DNA of 10,683 bases from GCA-2716945 sp964342835 (GCA_964342835.1 CAYFGJ010000032.1:1-10683); one strand, 5' to 3'. Counted from the first letter of the stretch, positions 1 to 6,713 are shown. Notes: generated by a model from the sequence alone, not told the origin. A program made the numbers and translations.

Positions 1-312
1 TGCTGGATATGGTTTTTTGAAAAAAGATTCCATTGCTGTATTTACAGATTGGAAATTATTTAAATCTGTTAGATAGACAGTAATTTTCACACAATTGTTA
101 ATATCTTCTTTTGCTTCATCAGCTACTGATTTTATATTTTCGAGCACTTGTAAAATTTGTTTATCTATAGTTCCTTCTACAACTTCCATTGTTTCTGGAT
201 TAAGTGGTATCTGACCTGATATAAAAATAAAATCTTTTGTTTTAATTGCCTGTGAATATGCTCCAATAGCTGATGGTGCTTTTTTTGTAGATATTTCTTT
301 TTTTTTAGTCAT
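1..312 (-). CDS. ridA: RidA family enamine/imine deaminase (C-terminus beyond left edge)
   Basis: This reads as the first 104 codons of a RidA (YjgF/YER057c/UK114) protein, which family knowledge says hydrolyses reactive enamine/imine intermediates such as 2-aminoacrylate from PLP enzymes, in the cytoplasm. Visible family motifs are APSAIGAYSQA (residues 12-22), FISGQIPLNPET (30-41), the QVLENIKSV helix (55-63) and VKITVYLTDLNNF (75-87). The frame ends on PYPA, so the key Arg of the family's PAR motif (Arg105 in E. coli) should be the next residue, and about 25 residues are missing. The N-terminus is lysine-rich (MTKKKE). The start ATG shares its A with the TAA stop of the upstream gene (TAATG), and an AGGA lies 7 bases upstream, which supports both the start and translational coupling. 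It is the last visible member of the minus-strand block. Confidence 0.93.
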   Translation of the reverse strand, partial: MTKKKEISTKKAPSAIGAYSQAIKTKDFIFISGQIPLNPETMEVVEGTIDKQILQVLENIKSVADEAKEDINNCVKITVYLTDLNNFQSVNTAMESFFKKPYPA

Positions 313-665
313 TAAATTTTCCTGCTAACTCCAGCTTTTTTTAATTTCTCTAAATAAGTATCCCAGTTTTGTTTATAATTAACAGATAACTCGTACAAGT
401 AATCCCAGGAATAAAGACCAGTATCATGCCCGTCATCAAAAACTAATTTGACAGCATAATTACCAACTGGTTCTACATTGTTTATAAATACATTTTCTTT
501 ACCTATTTGAAGTTTCTCTTGACCTGGGCTATGCCCTCTAACTTCTGCAGAGGGAGAAAAACACCTCAAGTATTCTGATGATAGTTCTGCCTTAACGCCA
601 TCTTCAAAAGATATAACCAACGTGTTGCTTTTTTTTCTATGTAGTATTTCAGTAGGGCGTTTCAT
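312..665 (-). CDS. DUF971 (GBBH-like N-terminal domain) protein
   Basis: This 117-residue cytoplasmic protein is a stand-alone DUF971 domain, related to the N-terminal domain of gamma-butyrobetaine hydroxylase. The diagnostic stretches are EYLRCFSPSAEVRGH (31-45) and EPVGNYAVKLVFDDGHDTG (65-83), followed by LYSWDYLYEL (84-93). The length is normal for stand-alone members. Its biochemical role is not established to my knowledge. The gene commonly sits next to hslVU in Proteobacteria, as here: its ATG starts 2 bases after the hslU stop and its own stop overlaps the ridA start. No clear Shine-Dalgarno is seen, so coupled translation from hslU is likely. The C-terminal tail (94-117) is lysine-rich and helical-looking, and is less conserved in the family. 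The family call is firm; the function is unknown. Confidence 0.92.
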   Translation of the reverse strand: MKRPTEILHRKKSNTLVISFEDGVKAELSSEYLRCFSPSAEVRGHSPGQEKLQIGKENVFINNVEPVGNYAVKLVFDDGHDTGLYSWDYLYELSVNYKQNWDTYLEKLKKAGVSRKI

Positions 666-667
666 AA

Positions 668-2008
668 TTATAATATATAACGACTTAAATCTTCATTCTC
701 TGTTAATTCATCAAGATATTTTAAGACATAAGCATCATCAATGTCGAATTTCTTTTTTGTTAAATCGCTAGCATCAAAAGAAAGAGTTTCTAATAATCTC
801 TCCATTATTGTATGCAATCTTCTAGCTCCTATATTTTCAGTCTTCTCATTCACTTTCCAAGCAATCTCTGCAATCTTATCAATAGCTGAATCTTTAAAAT
901 TTATAGTTACACCTTCTGTATCTAATAAAGCTTTATATTGATCAGTTATAGAAAAATTAGGTTCCTTAAGAATTAACTTAAAATCTTTGATGTCTAGCGC
1001 TTTTAATTCTACACGAATAGGTAATCTTCCTTGTAACTCTGGAATTAGATCAGATGGTTTTGAAAGATGAAATGCTCCAGATGCTATAAACAATATATGA
1101 TCTGTTTTAATCATTCCATATTTTGTTGACACAGTACATCCTTCAACCAATGGTAATAAATCACGTTGTACACCTTCTCTTGAAACATCAACTCCTCCAG
1201 ATGAAGCTCTTTGAGCAACTTTATCTATTTCATCAATAAAAACTATTCCGTTTTGTTCAACTATTTTTAGAGCATCAGTTTTTAATTCTTCTTCATTAAT
1301 TAATTTTTTTGCTTCTTGGTCTGCTATTAATTTAATTGCATCTTTAATTTTAAGTCTTTGTTTGTTAGTTTCATTATTAGAAAAATTTTTAAACATTCCT
1401 TGCAGTTGATTTGTCATATCTTCCATGCCAGGCGGCGCCATGATTTCAAATGATGCCTGATTTTTTGGAACATCAATTTCTATTTCCTTATCATTTAATT
1501 TACCTTCTCTCAAATCTTTACGCAATTTTTGGCGAGTATCTTTATTATCTTCTTTTTTATTTTCTTCCCAACCTTGTACATAATTGTCATCTCTTGTTGG
1601 TAATAATTTATCTAAGATTCTCTCTTCTGCTAATTCATATCCTCTATGTTCAACTTTAGACATTTTTTCTTCCCTAACTTGTGTCATTGCAGCATCAGCC
1701 AGATCTCTAATAATACTGTCGACTTCTCTGCCTACATATCCCACTTCAGTAAATTTTGTAGCTTCAACTTTGACAAATGGTGCTCTAGCAAGTTTTGCTA
1801 ACCGTCGAGCTATTTCGGTTTTGCCAACTCCGGTCGGTCCTATCATCAGAATATTTTTTGGTGTTATTTCATTACTTAATTCATCAGATAATTGCAACCT
1901 TCTCCACCTGTTTCTTAATGCAATAGCTACTGCTCTTTTAGCCTCAACTTGACCAATGATATGTTTATCTAATTCCTGAACTACTTCTCTAGGTGTCATT
2001 TCACTCAT
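668..2008 (-). CDS. hslU: HslU, ATPase/unfoldase subunit of the HslUV protease
   Basis: HslU (ClpY) is the AAA+ hexamer that unfolds substrates and feeds them to HslV in the cytoplasm. At 446 residues it is close to E. coli (443). Seen in order: the N-terminal HIIGQ (16-20) and RNRWRR (32-37) box, Walker A GPTGVGKT (57-64), the pore loop GYVG (90-93), a charged intermediate I-domain (about 111-240), Walker B IVFIDE (255-260), the GRLPIRVEL arginine-finger region (327-335), sensor-2 GARRL (394-398) and the C-terminus EDLSRYIL, which in this family inserts into HslV. The start MSEMTPREVV matches the E. coli start. It overlaps the hslV stop by 8 bases (ATGAGTGA), typical of coupled stoichiometric expression. 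All functional motifs are intact. Confidence 0.98.
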   Translation of the reverse strand: MSEMTPREVVQELDKHIIGQVEAKRAVAIALRNRWRRLQLSDELSNEITPKNILMIGPTGVGKTEIARRLAKLARAPFVKVEATKFTEVGYVGREVDSIIRDLADAAMTQVREEKMSKVEHRGYELAEERILDKLLPTRDDNYVQGWEENKKEDNKDTRQKLRKDLREGKLNDKEIEIDVPKNQASFEIMAPPGMEDMTNQLQGMFKNFSNNETNKQRLKIKDAIKLIADQEAKKLINEEELKTDALKIVEQNGIVFIDEIDKVAQRASSGGVDVSREGVQRDLLPLVEGCTVSTKYGMIKTDHILFIASGAFHLSKPSDLIPELQGRLPIRVELKALDIKDFKLILKEPNFSITDQYKALLDTEGVTINFKDSAIDKIAEIAWKVNEKTENIGARRLHTIMERLLETLSFDASDLTKKKFDIDDAYVLKYLDELTENEDLSRYIL

Positions 2009-2537
2009 CTAAGTTCTCAATGGTTAAATTATTATTTGTATAAATACAAATGCTTGCAGCAATATTTAAGCTTTTTTCTGTAATATCTTTTGCTGTCATT
2101 TTTGTATTTTCAACTAAAGCTTTAGCTGCGGCATGTGCATAAGGTCCGCCAGAACCAATTGCAATAATGGATTCCTCTGGTTCTATTACATCTCCATTAC
2201 CAGAAATAATTAATGAAGTTTCTTTGTCAGCCACAATTAGAAGTGCTTCTAAATTACGTAATATTTTATCTGTTCTCCAGTCCTTTGCTAATTCTACAGC
2301 TGATTTTGTTAGATGGCCGCTATGTTTTTCTAATTTTGCTTCGAATTTTTCAAATAATGTGAAAGCATCTGCAGTAGCTCCTGCAAATCCAGCTATAACT
2401 TTATTTTTATAGAGTCTGCGAACTTTTTTTGCATTACCTTTCATTACAGTATTGCCAAGAGTTACTTGCCCATCCCCGCCGACAACTACTGTTTTACCTG
2501 TTCTAACACAAAGTATTGTTGTGCCATGAAATTTCAT
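2001..2537 (-). CDS. hslV: HslV, threonine peptidase subunit of the HslUV protease
   Basis: HslV (ClpQ) forms the double-hexamer peptidase core, an N-terminal-nucleophile threonine hydrolase related to proteasome beta subunits. The protein begins MKFHGTTILCVR, so the catalytic Thr is expected at residue 6 after removal of the short MKFHG propeptide; in E. coli it is Thr2 after Met. Other family blocks are GGDGQVTLGNTVMKGNAKKV (20-39), GFAGATADAFTLFEKFE (50-66), ELAKDWRTDK (83-92), SGNGDVIEPE (112-121) and AIGSGGPYA (126-134). The length of 178 residues is normal. The start codon directly abuts the xerC stop (TAAATG), and a strong AGAGGAG lies 6 bases upstream inside the end of xerC, giving this gene a better ribosome site than most neighbours. 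It overlaps hslU by 8 bases. Confidence 0.98.
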   Translation of the reverse strand: MKFHGTTILCVRTGKTVVVGGDGQVTLGNTVMKGNAKKVRRLYKNKVIAGFAGATADAFTLFEKFEAKLEKHSGHLTKSAVELAKDWRTDKILRNLEALLIVADKETSLIISGNGDVIEPEESIIAIGSGGPYAHAAAKALVENTKMTAKDITEKSLNIAASICIYTNNNLTIENLDE

Positions 2538-3443
2538 TTATATCTCCTCTGTTAAATTTGCTCTTGGATGACTTTTTTTATAAACATTTTTTAAATGCTT
2601 AAAATCTAGATTTGTATAAATCTGTGTAGTGCTGATGTCTTCATGACCAAGAAATTCTTGCACAGCACGTAAATCACCTGATGACTCAAGCAAATGAGTA
2701 GCACATGTATGTCTTATAGTATGGGGGCTAATTTTGCAATTTAAACCCTGAAAATTTACCCAGTAATTCAATCTATTTTGTACAGATCTATTTGATAGCC
2801 TGCCGCCAAATTTATTAGTAAACAAAGCATCATCTTTATGTTTAGCATAGGTAGATCTTACTTTAAGCCAATGATTCACTGCTGATATTGCATGTGTTCC
2901 AACCGGAAGATATCTTTGTTTCTTTCCTTTGCCAAATACAGAGATTGATTTAGTTGAAAAATCAATAGAATCAGTATTTAAAGCTGTAACTTCGCTTAAT
3001 CTAAGTGCAGAACTATACATTAGTTCTATAATAGCTTTATCTCTAATTGCTACATGATTTTTTGTTGGGATAGAACATAAAAGATTTATTTGTTCTATTG
3101 TTAATATTGATGGTAAATTCTTAGGTGTTTTTGGTGTCCTAAGTGATCTAGATGGATTTTCGTCTATATATCTTTGACGAATCAAATAACTAAATAAGGA
3201 TCTAATAGTTGATGCTTTTCTAGCTATTGATGTCGCTGATAGTCCTTTCCTATGGAGCTGTTTTAAATATTCTTGTATATCAGCATTTTGAACTTTATCT
3301 ATATACATTATATTTTTAGTTTTTAAAAATTCTTCAAATTTTCTAAGATCAAGCTGATAATTTTTTATTGTATCTTGTGTATATCTTTTTTCTATTTTGA
3401 TAAAAGATATAAATTTTTTTAAACAGTTAGATATATTATCCAT
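2538..3443 (-). CDS. xerC: XerC tyrosine recombinase (chromosome dimer resolution)
   Basis: XerC acts with XerD at the dif site to resolve chromosome dimers before division. With the start chosen here the protein has 301 residues (E. coli 298). The catalytic set of the tyrosine recombinases is complete: Arg148 (SALRLSE), Lys172 (FGKGKK), His241 and Arg244 (SPHTIRH), His267 (LGHED) and Tyr276 (TTQIYTNLDF). The N-terminal SAM-like DNA-binding domain covers about residues 1-100. I chose the ATG at 3443 (MDNISN) because the distance from it to the conserved TIKNY motif equals that in E. coli; a TTG at 3464 and an ATG at 3455 are in-frame alternatives adding 7 or 4 residues. The chosen start overlaps the dapF stop by 8 bases (ATGGATAA). 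The strong match of the C-terminus (LESSGDLRAVQEFLGH) to XerC, plus the dapF neighbourhood, argues for XerC rather than XerD. No dif site was found here. Confidence 0.95.
   Translation of the reverse strand: MDNISNCLKKFISFIKIEKRYTQDTIKNYQLDLRKFEEFLKTKNIMYIDKVQNADIQEYLKQLHRKGLSATSIARKASTIRSLFSYLIRQRYIDENPSRSLRTPKTPKNLPSILTIEQINLLCSIPTKNHVAIRDKAIIELMYSSALRLSEVTALNTDSIDFSTKSISVFGKGKKQRYLPVGTHAISAVNHWLKVRSTYAKHKDDALFTNKFGGRLSNRSVQNRLNYWVNFQGLNCKISPHTIRHTCATHLLESSGDLRAVQEFLGHEDISTTQIYTNLDFKHLKNVYKKSHPRANLTEEI
2544..2550 (-). promoter_or_regulatory. Ribosome binding site of hslV, inside xerC
   Basis: On the minus strand this reads AGAGGAG, placed 6 bases before the hslV ATG. It lies within the last codons of xerC. 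It fixes the hslV start at the MKFHG form that carries the propeptide, and is one of the few strong Shine-Dalgarno matches in the window. Confidence 0.75.
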
Positions 3444-4221
3444 TCCATACACCATTGTATTCAAATTCGCTTGGTCCGACTAATTTCAATGATCCACTAT
3501 TATTCCAGTGTACTTCCAATATTCCACCTTCTTGCTCTACTTTCATTGGTGAACGATAAAGTTTAGGGTAGTTTTTAATAACATATGCTACAGCTGCAAT
3601 TGCTCCACTGCCACATGATTTTGTCCATCCAGCTCCTCTTTCTTTTACCTTTATTTTTAGTAAATTATTTTTATCTGCAATTCCTAATATAAAAGTAAAG
3701 TTGAATAAAGCTTGAAATTCATCACAAATAACATCAAAATGTTCACCCTCAATCACATAGTGTTTATTGCCAACATTCACAATTTCTCCTTTCCAGTTAG
3801 CATCAGCTATTACGTCTTTTTTAAGCTTTAGCTCGTCCATATCATCTGTTTTTAAAAAGATGGGTCTGCCAAGATCTACGGATATTTTGTTGTCAGCTAT
3901 AATTTCAGCAATGTAATTTTTATTGCAAACTTCTATTATTGATTTGATTATTGAAAATTTGTTATTTAGATACAACATGATAGCTCTCAAACCATTACCA
4001 CATTGACATGCAGATGTACCATCGCTGTTATAAATTTTACAAGATACTTTCTCTGGGTTAGATGTATTTATTAGCAATAACTGGTCGCAACCTATATTCT
4101 CTCGAGAACATATTTTTATAATATTATTGTTGGATTCTTCAAACTTTTCAGATGTAATATCAATGATTATAAAATCATTGCCCTGGCTATTCATTTTGGC
4201 AAATTTAATATCTTGGCCCAT
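3436..4221 (-). CDS. dapF: Diaminopimelate epimerase DapF
   Basis: DapF converts LL- to meso-diaminopimelate, the substrate of LysA and a peptidoglycan precursor, using two cysteines as acid/base without cofactor. At 261 residues it is slightly shorter than E. coli (274). Visible are KMNSQGNDFIIID (9-21), the first catalytic Cys74 in QCGNG (73-77) and the second, Cys203, in SCGSG (202-206). Likely substrate residues are Asn152 (GNKH), Asn174 and Glu194 (KERG). Oddities: an extra Cys72 two residues before the catalytic one, GNKH instead of the usual GNPH, and GAGWT where E. coli has GxGET. All are plausible lineage drift. The start MGQDIKF lacks a Shine-Dalgarno; the 35-base gap after lysA holds CATAAT at -10-like spacing, so an internal promoter giving a nearly leaderless message is possible but weakly supported. 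M10 is an alternative start. Confidence 0.95.
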   Translation of the reverse strand: MGQDIKFAKMNSQGNDFIIIDITSEKFEESNNNIIKICSRENIGCDQLLLINTSNPEKVSCKIYNSDGTSACQCGNGLRAIMLYLNNKFSIIKSIIEVCNKNYIAEIIADNKISVDLGRPIFLKTDDMDELKLKKDVIADANWKGEIVNVGNKHYVIEGEHFDVICDEFQALFNFTFILGIADKNNLLKIKVKERGAGWTKSCGSGAIAAVAYVIKNYPKLYRSPMKVEQEGGILEVHWNNSGSLKLVGPSEFEYNGVWNG

Positions 4222-4256
4222 ATAAATATATTATGCGAACAATGTATTAAACACAA

Positions 4257-5501
4257 TTAGACATTCTTGATTTCATTGGAAAACAATTGATCATAAGATT
4301 CCTGTGTTCTAATTACTTTTATATCATCTTTAATTACCATAAGTTCAGAAGGACGTCTTCTTTGGTTATAATTTGATGATAATACAAAGCCATATGCCCC
4401 CACATTATCAATAACCAAAAAGTCTCCTTCTTCAGCTTTTATCTCTCTTTGTTTCCCAAAAAAATCGGTGCTTTCACATATTGGCCCAACTACATCATAG
4501 GTATCAGATGTTATTTCTTTTACAACAACTTCATTTATTGAATGATACGCATCATATAGGGGTGGTCTTATAAAATCATTCATTCCAGCATCTACTATAA
4601 TAAAATTTTTGGTTTTAGTTTTTTTTATGTATTCAATTCTTGTAACTAATACAGCTGAATTGCCAACTATAGATCGTCCTGGTTCTATTAATAATTTTAG
4701 ATTCGTTTTACCAATTAAATCTCTTATTTTCTCAATATATTTGCTTATTGATGAAATATTTTCATTTTCATATTTAATTCCTAATCCTCCACCGATATCA
4801 ATATGACTAATTGATATATTTTCTTGTTTTAGGAAATCATTTATCTCAAGTGCTTTTACTATAGATTCTTCAAATGGAGTTGTATCTGTAATTTGAGAAC
4901 CAATATGAAAGTCTATTCCTATAATATTTATATTTGATAACGAAACAGCTTGTTTATAAATTTCAATTGCTTCGTCATGTGTAACGCCAAATTTGTTATC
5001 TCTCATTCCTGTAGTAATATAGGGATGACTATCAATACTGATTTCAGGATTAACTCTAACCGCTATGTTAGCTTGTTTATCATTTGCATGAGCTATTGTA
5101 TTTATTCTTTTTAGTTCAGAAATTGACTCAACATTAAAACAATAAATATTGTATTCTAATGCCATTATGATTTCTTCTTTGGTTTTCCCTACACCAGAAA
5201 AAACTACCTTATTGGTATCTCCTCCAGCCTGTATAATTTTAAGGAGCTCACCACCTGATACAATATCAAATCCACATCCATGCTGGCTTAATAAAGAGAG
5301 TATATACAGGGAAGAATTGGCCTTAACAGAATAACAAATTAAACTTTCTGTATCTTTTAAGCTATTTTTATATTCATCAAGATTATTTATAATTTTCTCT
5401 TCAGAATATAGATAAAAAGGAGTTGCATGTTTTCTTGCAATATCCAAAACACTTTTACCATTAAAATGTAAAATATCTTCTTTATAAGTTAAGCAAGTCA
5501 A
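4257..5501 (-). CDS. lysA: Diaminopimelate decarboxylase LysA
   Basis: LysA removes CO2 from meso-diaminopimelate to make L-lysine, as a PLP enzyme of the alanine-racemase-like fold III. At 414 residues it matches the family (E. coli 420). The PLP Lys60 sits in CYSVKANS (56-63). Further motifs are GCGFDIVSGGEL (75-86), FHIGSQ (198-203, His199), the phosphate-binding GGGLG (237-241), EPGRSIVG (273-280), VGPICESTDF (338-347, active-site Cys342 and Glu343) and the C-terminal GAYGFVLSSNYN (368-379) with Tyr370. The start is a TTG: no ATG fits, and TTG places the N-terminus (MTCLTYKEDIL) where homologues begin. A GAGA sequence 8-11 bases upstream, inside the end of lptM, may serve as ribosome site. 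It lies 2 bases after lptM and directly precedes dapF, so the pathway order within the block is reversed relative to the reactions. Confidence 0.96.
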   Translation of the reverse strand: MTCLTYKEDILHFNGKSVLDIARKHATPFYLYSEEKIINNLDEYKNSLKDTESLICYSVKANSSLYILSLLSQHGCGFDIVSGGELLKIIQAGGDTNKVVFSGVGKTKEEIIMALEYNIYCFNVESISELKRINTIAHANDKQANIAVRVNPEISIDSHPYITTGMRDNKFGVTHDEAIEIYKQAVSLSNINIIGIDFHIGSQITDTTPFEESIVKALEINDFLKQENISISHIDIGGGLGIKYENENISSISKYIEKIRDLIGKTNLKLLIEPGRSIVGNSAVLVTRIEYIKKTKTKNFIIVDAGMNDFIRPPLYDAYHSINEVVVKEITSDTYDVVGPICESTDFFGKQREIKAEEGDFLVIDNVGAYGFVLSSNYNQRRRPSELMVIKDDIKVIRTQESYDQLFSNEIKNV

Positions 5502-5503
5502 AT

Positions 5504-5671
5504 CTAGTTCTCAATATAATAGGAGTTAGTATATGTAGAAAAATTATAAATATTAATAACAGAAGATTCAGGAAGTTCTAAAGGTCCTTTATTACCACAA
5601 GATGATATAAATATTAATAAACCAAGAATCATAAGGTTTTTTAAAAATAAATTATTTATAAATTTAAACAT
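5504..5671 (-). CDS. lptM: LptM-like small outer-membrane lipoprotein
   Basis: A 55-residue gene: a basic N-terminus (MFKF, Lys11), a hydrophobic stretch MILGLLIF (14-21), lipobox ISSC with Cys25, then CGNKGPLELPES (25-36) and an unconserved tyrosine-rich tail. The CGxKGPLxLP signature right after the lipidated Cys is that of the LptM (YifL, LppL) family, known to bind the LptDE translocon and help LptD mature oxidatively at the outer membrane. The mature peptide would be only 31 residues. Position supports the call: Pseudomonas has lppL-lysA-dapF-xerC and E. coli lptM-dapF-xerC. Its TAG ends 2 bases before the lysA TTG start. An in-frame stop lies two codons before the chosen ATG, so it cannot extend upstream; Met14 is an alternative but would lose the positive N-region. 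TATAAT ends only 5 bases before the ATG, so the message may be leaderless. Confidence 0.85.
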   Translation of the reverse strand: MFKFINNLFLKNLMILGLLIFISSCGNKGPLELPESSVINIYNFSTYTNSYYIEN

Positions 5672-5676
5672 ATCTT

Positions 5677-5684
5677 ATTATAAT
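5677..5684. promoter_or_regulatory. Palindromic ATTATAAT: overlapping divergent -10 elements
   Basis: The 32 bases between lptM and the esterase must hold the promoters for both. ATTATAAT is its own reverse complement and supplies a consensus TATAAT on each strand: 5679-5684 on plus and 5682-5677 on minus. The -35 positions at 17-base spacing are poor on both sides (TTATAA at 5656-5661 plus; ATGAAT at 5705-5700 minus). Predicted start sites fall near 5691 for the esterase (about 13-base leader) and at about the lptM ATG for the minus strand. Only one polymerase could occupy the site at a time, so the two directions should compete. Confidence 0.55.
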
Positions 5685-5703
5685 CATAATTGGATGCTTA
5701 TTC

Positions 5704-6369
5704 ATGAAAAATATTGATTGCACAGATATAGTACTAATAGGAGATAGAAAAAACTCTAAGAATGTAATTATATGGTTCCATGGATATGGTGCAAATAACT
5801 GGGATATGGAACCAGTTATGGAGATGTTAAACATGGTCTGCAATAATTCATTTTTTATTTTATTGCCAAATGCTCCAGTAGTTAATGGGAAAAGATCCTG
5901 GTATCCGCTCCCAAATACAAATCATGACAATGTTATTGTAGAAGATTATGATGGTTTAATTAGCACACATGAAAAAGTGAAAAAATTTATCACTGAATTT
6001 AAAGATAATAATCCAAATCTTTTTGACAAAAAGAAAATAATCTTTGGGGGTTTTTCACAGGGTGGTGCTCTTGCGCTGAGCCTTCATTTGGCTAGCAATA
6101 TACCTTCGTTGGGTGGAATATCTATAGCTGGTTACATGCCGTGTGCAAACCATTTTGAGCATATAGATATGTCAGATAAAAAAATTTTCTTGGCACATGG
6201 TGAAAAAGATCTAACTATATCCATAGATACTCATCATAAAACGCTAAGATTTCTTAAACAAAAAAATGTTGATGTTTCTGAATTCACATCAATCTTTGGT
6301 CATACTATGACAAAAGAAGTAATAATGAAAACAAGTTATTGGTTAAAAAATTATTGTGGCTCTCTGTAA
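5704..6369 (+). CDS. Alpha/beta-hydrolase, carboxylesterase/acyl-protein thioesterase-like (Abhydrolase_2)
   Basis: A 221-residue serine hydrolase of the phospholipase/carboxylesterase (EstB, APT1-like) family, probably cytoplasmic since no signal peptide is seen. The oxyanion-hole motif is WFHGYGANN (24-32). The family motif LLPNAPVVNGKRSWYP (53-68) follows. The nucleophile Ser118 is in GGFSQGGALAL (115-125), the acid is Asp169 in AHGEKD (164-169) and the base His200 in FGHTM (198-202), so the triad is complete. The length matches the family. Members hydrolyse short-chain carboxylic or thioester bonds; the natural substrate cannot be read from sequence. It is a lone plus-strand gene, divergent from lptM, where Pseudomonas has cyaY divergent from lppL-lysA. 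A weak GGA lies 9 bases before the ATG. Its last 19 bases overlap the end of the convergent gene on the minus strand, and no terminator separates them. Confidence 0.9.
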   Translation: MKNIDCTDIVLIGDRKNSKNVIIWFHGYGANNWDMEPVMEMLNMVCNNSFFILLPNAPVVNGKRSWYPLPNTNHDNVIVEDYDGLISTHEKVKKFITEFKDNNPNLFDKKKIIFGGFSQGGALALSLHLASNIPSLGGISIAGYMPCANHFEHIDMSDKKIFLAHGEKDLTISIDTHHKTLRFLKQKNVDVSEFTSIFGHTMTKEVIMKTSYWLKNYCGSL

Positions 6370-6713
6370 CGTGCTGCTGCTGCTTGTGCAGTTTCACTGC
6401 CGTATTTTTCATTAATTTTTTCAACACTTTCAAAGTGATCTGCTCTTCTATGAGTTAAACACATCCCTTTTTTATCTACACCCCATAAAGCATACGCTAT
6501 GAAGGTTTTTAGATGATCTGGTGTTTGATCCATATGTGGAATCCCAAATCTTATAAGTAGGTTGTTTCTATCCGCCCCACTTTCTTTTTGTTCTTTCATT
6601 ATTCTTTGAACTTCTACTTGAAGATCTTTTACATCTTCACCATCCCATTTGCCTACGACTGTTCCGTCAGGCAATATGATGTCATTTCCTTGCGGCACTG
6701 GATGTTCTGGCAT
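6351..6713 (-). CDS. Uncharacterised 120-residue soluble protein
   Basis: I do not recognise a family. The protein is hydrophilic with no signal peptide or membrane segment: a short N-terminal part with LPDGTVVGKWDGEDVKD (14-30), an amphipathic helix-like stretch LQVEVQRIMKEQKES (31-45), a central FGIPHMDQTPDHLKTFIAY (56-74), one Cys (85) in KGMCLTHRRADHFES (82-96) and an alanine-rich end AAAARYREPQ encoded by four GCA codons in a row. The start at 6713 is set by AAGGAG exactly 7 bases upstream and a good promoter before it; the reading frame is open to 6779, but that extension would run through the promoter and the ribosome site. That it is a real gene is supported by this start context, its own promoter and normal amino-acid content. 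It is convergent with the esterase and overlaps it by 19 bases. A role cannot be inferred. Confidence 0.8.
   Translation of the reverse strand: MPEHPVPQGNDIILPDGTVVGKWDGEDVKDLQVEVQRIMKEQKESGADRNNLLIRFGIPHMDQTPDHLKTFIAYALWGVDKKGMCLTHRRADHFESVEKINEKYGSETAQAAAARYREPQ

Noticed and set aside
1584..1952. 122-codon plus-strand open frame inside hslU
   Set aside because: It is antisense to strongly conserved HslU sequence, has no family resemblance and no start context; other antisense open frames in lysA, argH and hslV fail for the same reason.
2538..3443. XerC as part of an integron or mobile element
   Set aside because: The protein is a clear housekeeping XerC within dapF-xerC synteny, with no attachment sites, repeats or cargo around it.
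3444..3464. XerC starts at 3464 (TTG) or 3455 (ATG)
   Set aside because: They add 7 or 4 residues not seen in E. coli XerC; the ATG at 3443 gives the exact family spacing and the usual short overlap with dapF. Not fully excluded.
4222..4256. Internal promoter before dapF (TTGTGT and CATAAT)
   Set aside because: The spacer is only 15 bases and AT-rich sequence yields such boxes by chance; noted in the dapF entry but not called as a feature.
6373..6387. Run of GCA/TGC triplets as a phase-variable repeat
   Set aside because: Only four GCA repeats plus a CAA, in frame and too short to slip noticeably; it just encodes an alanine run.
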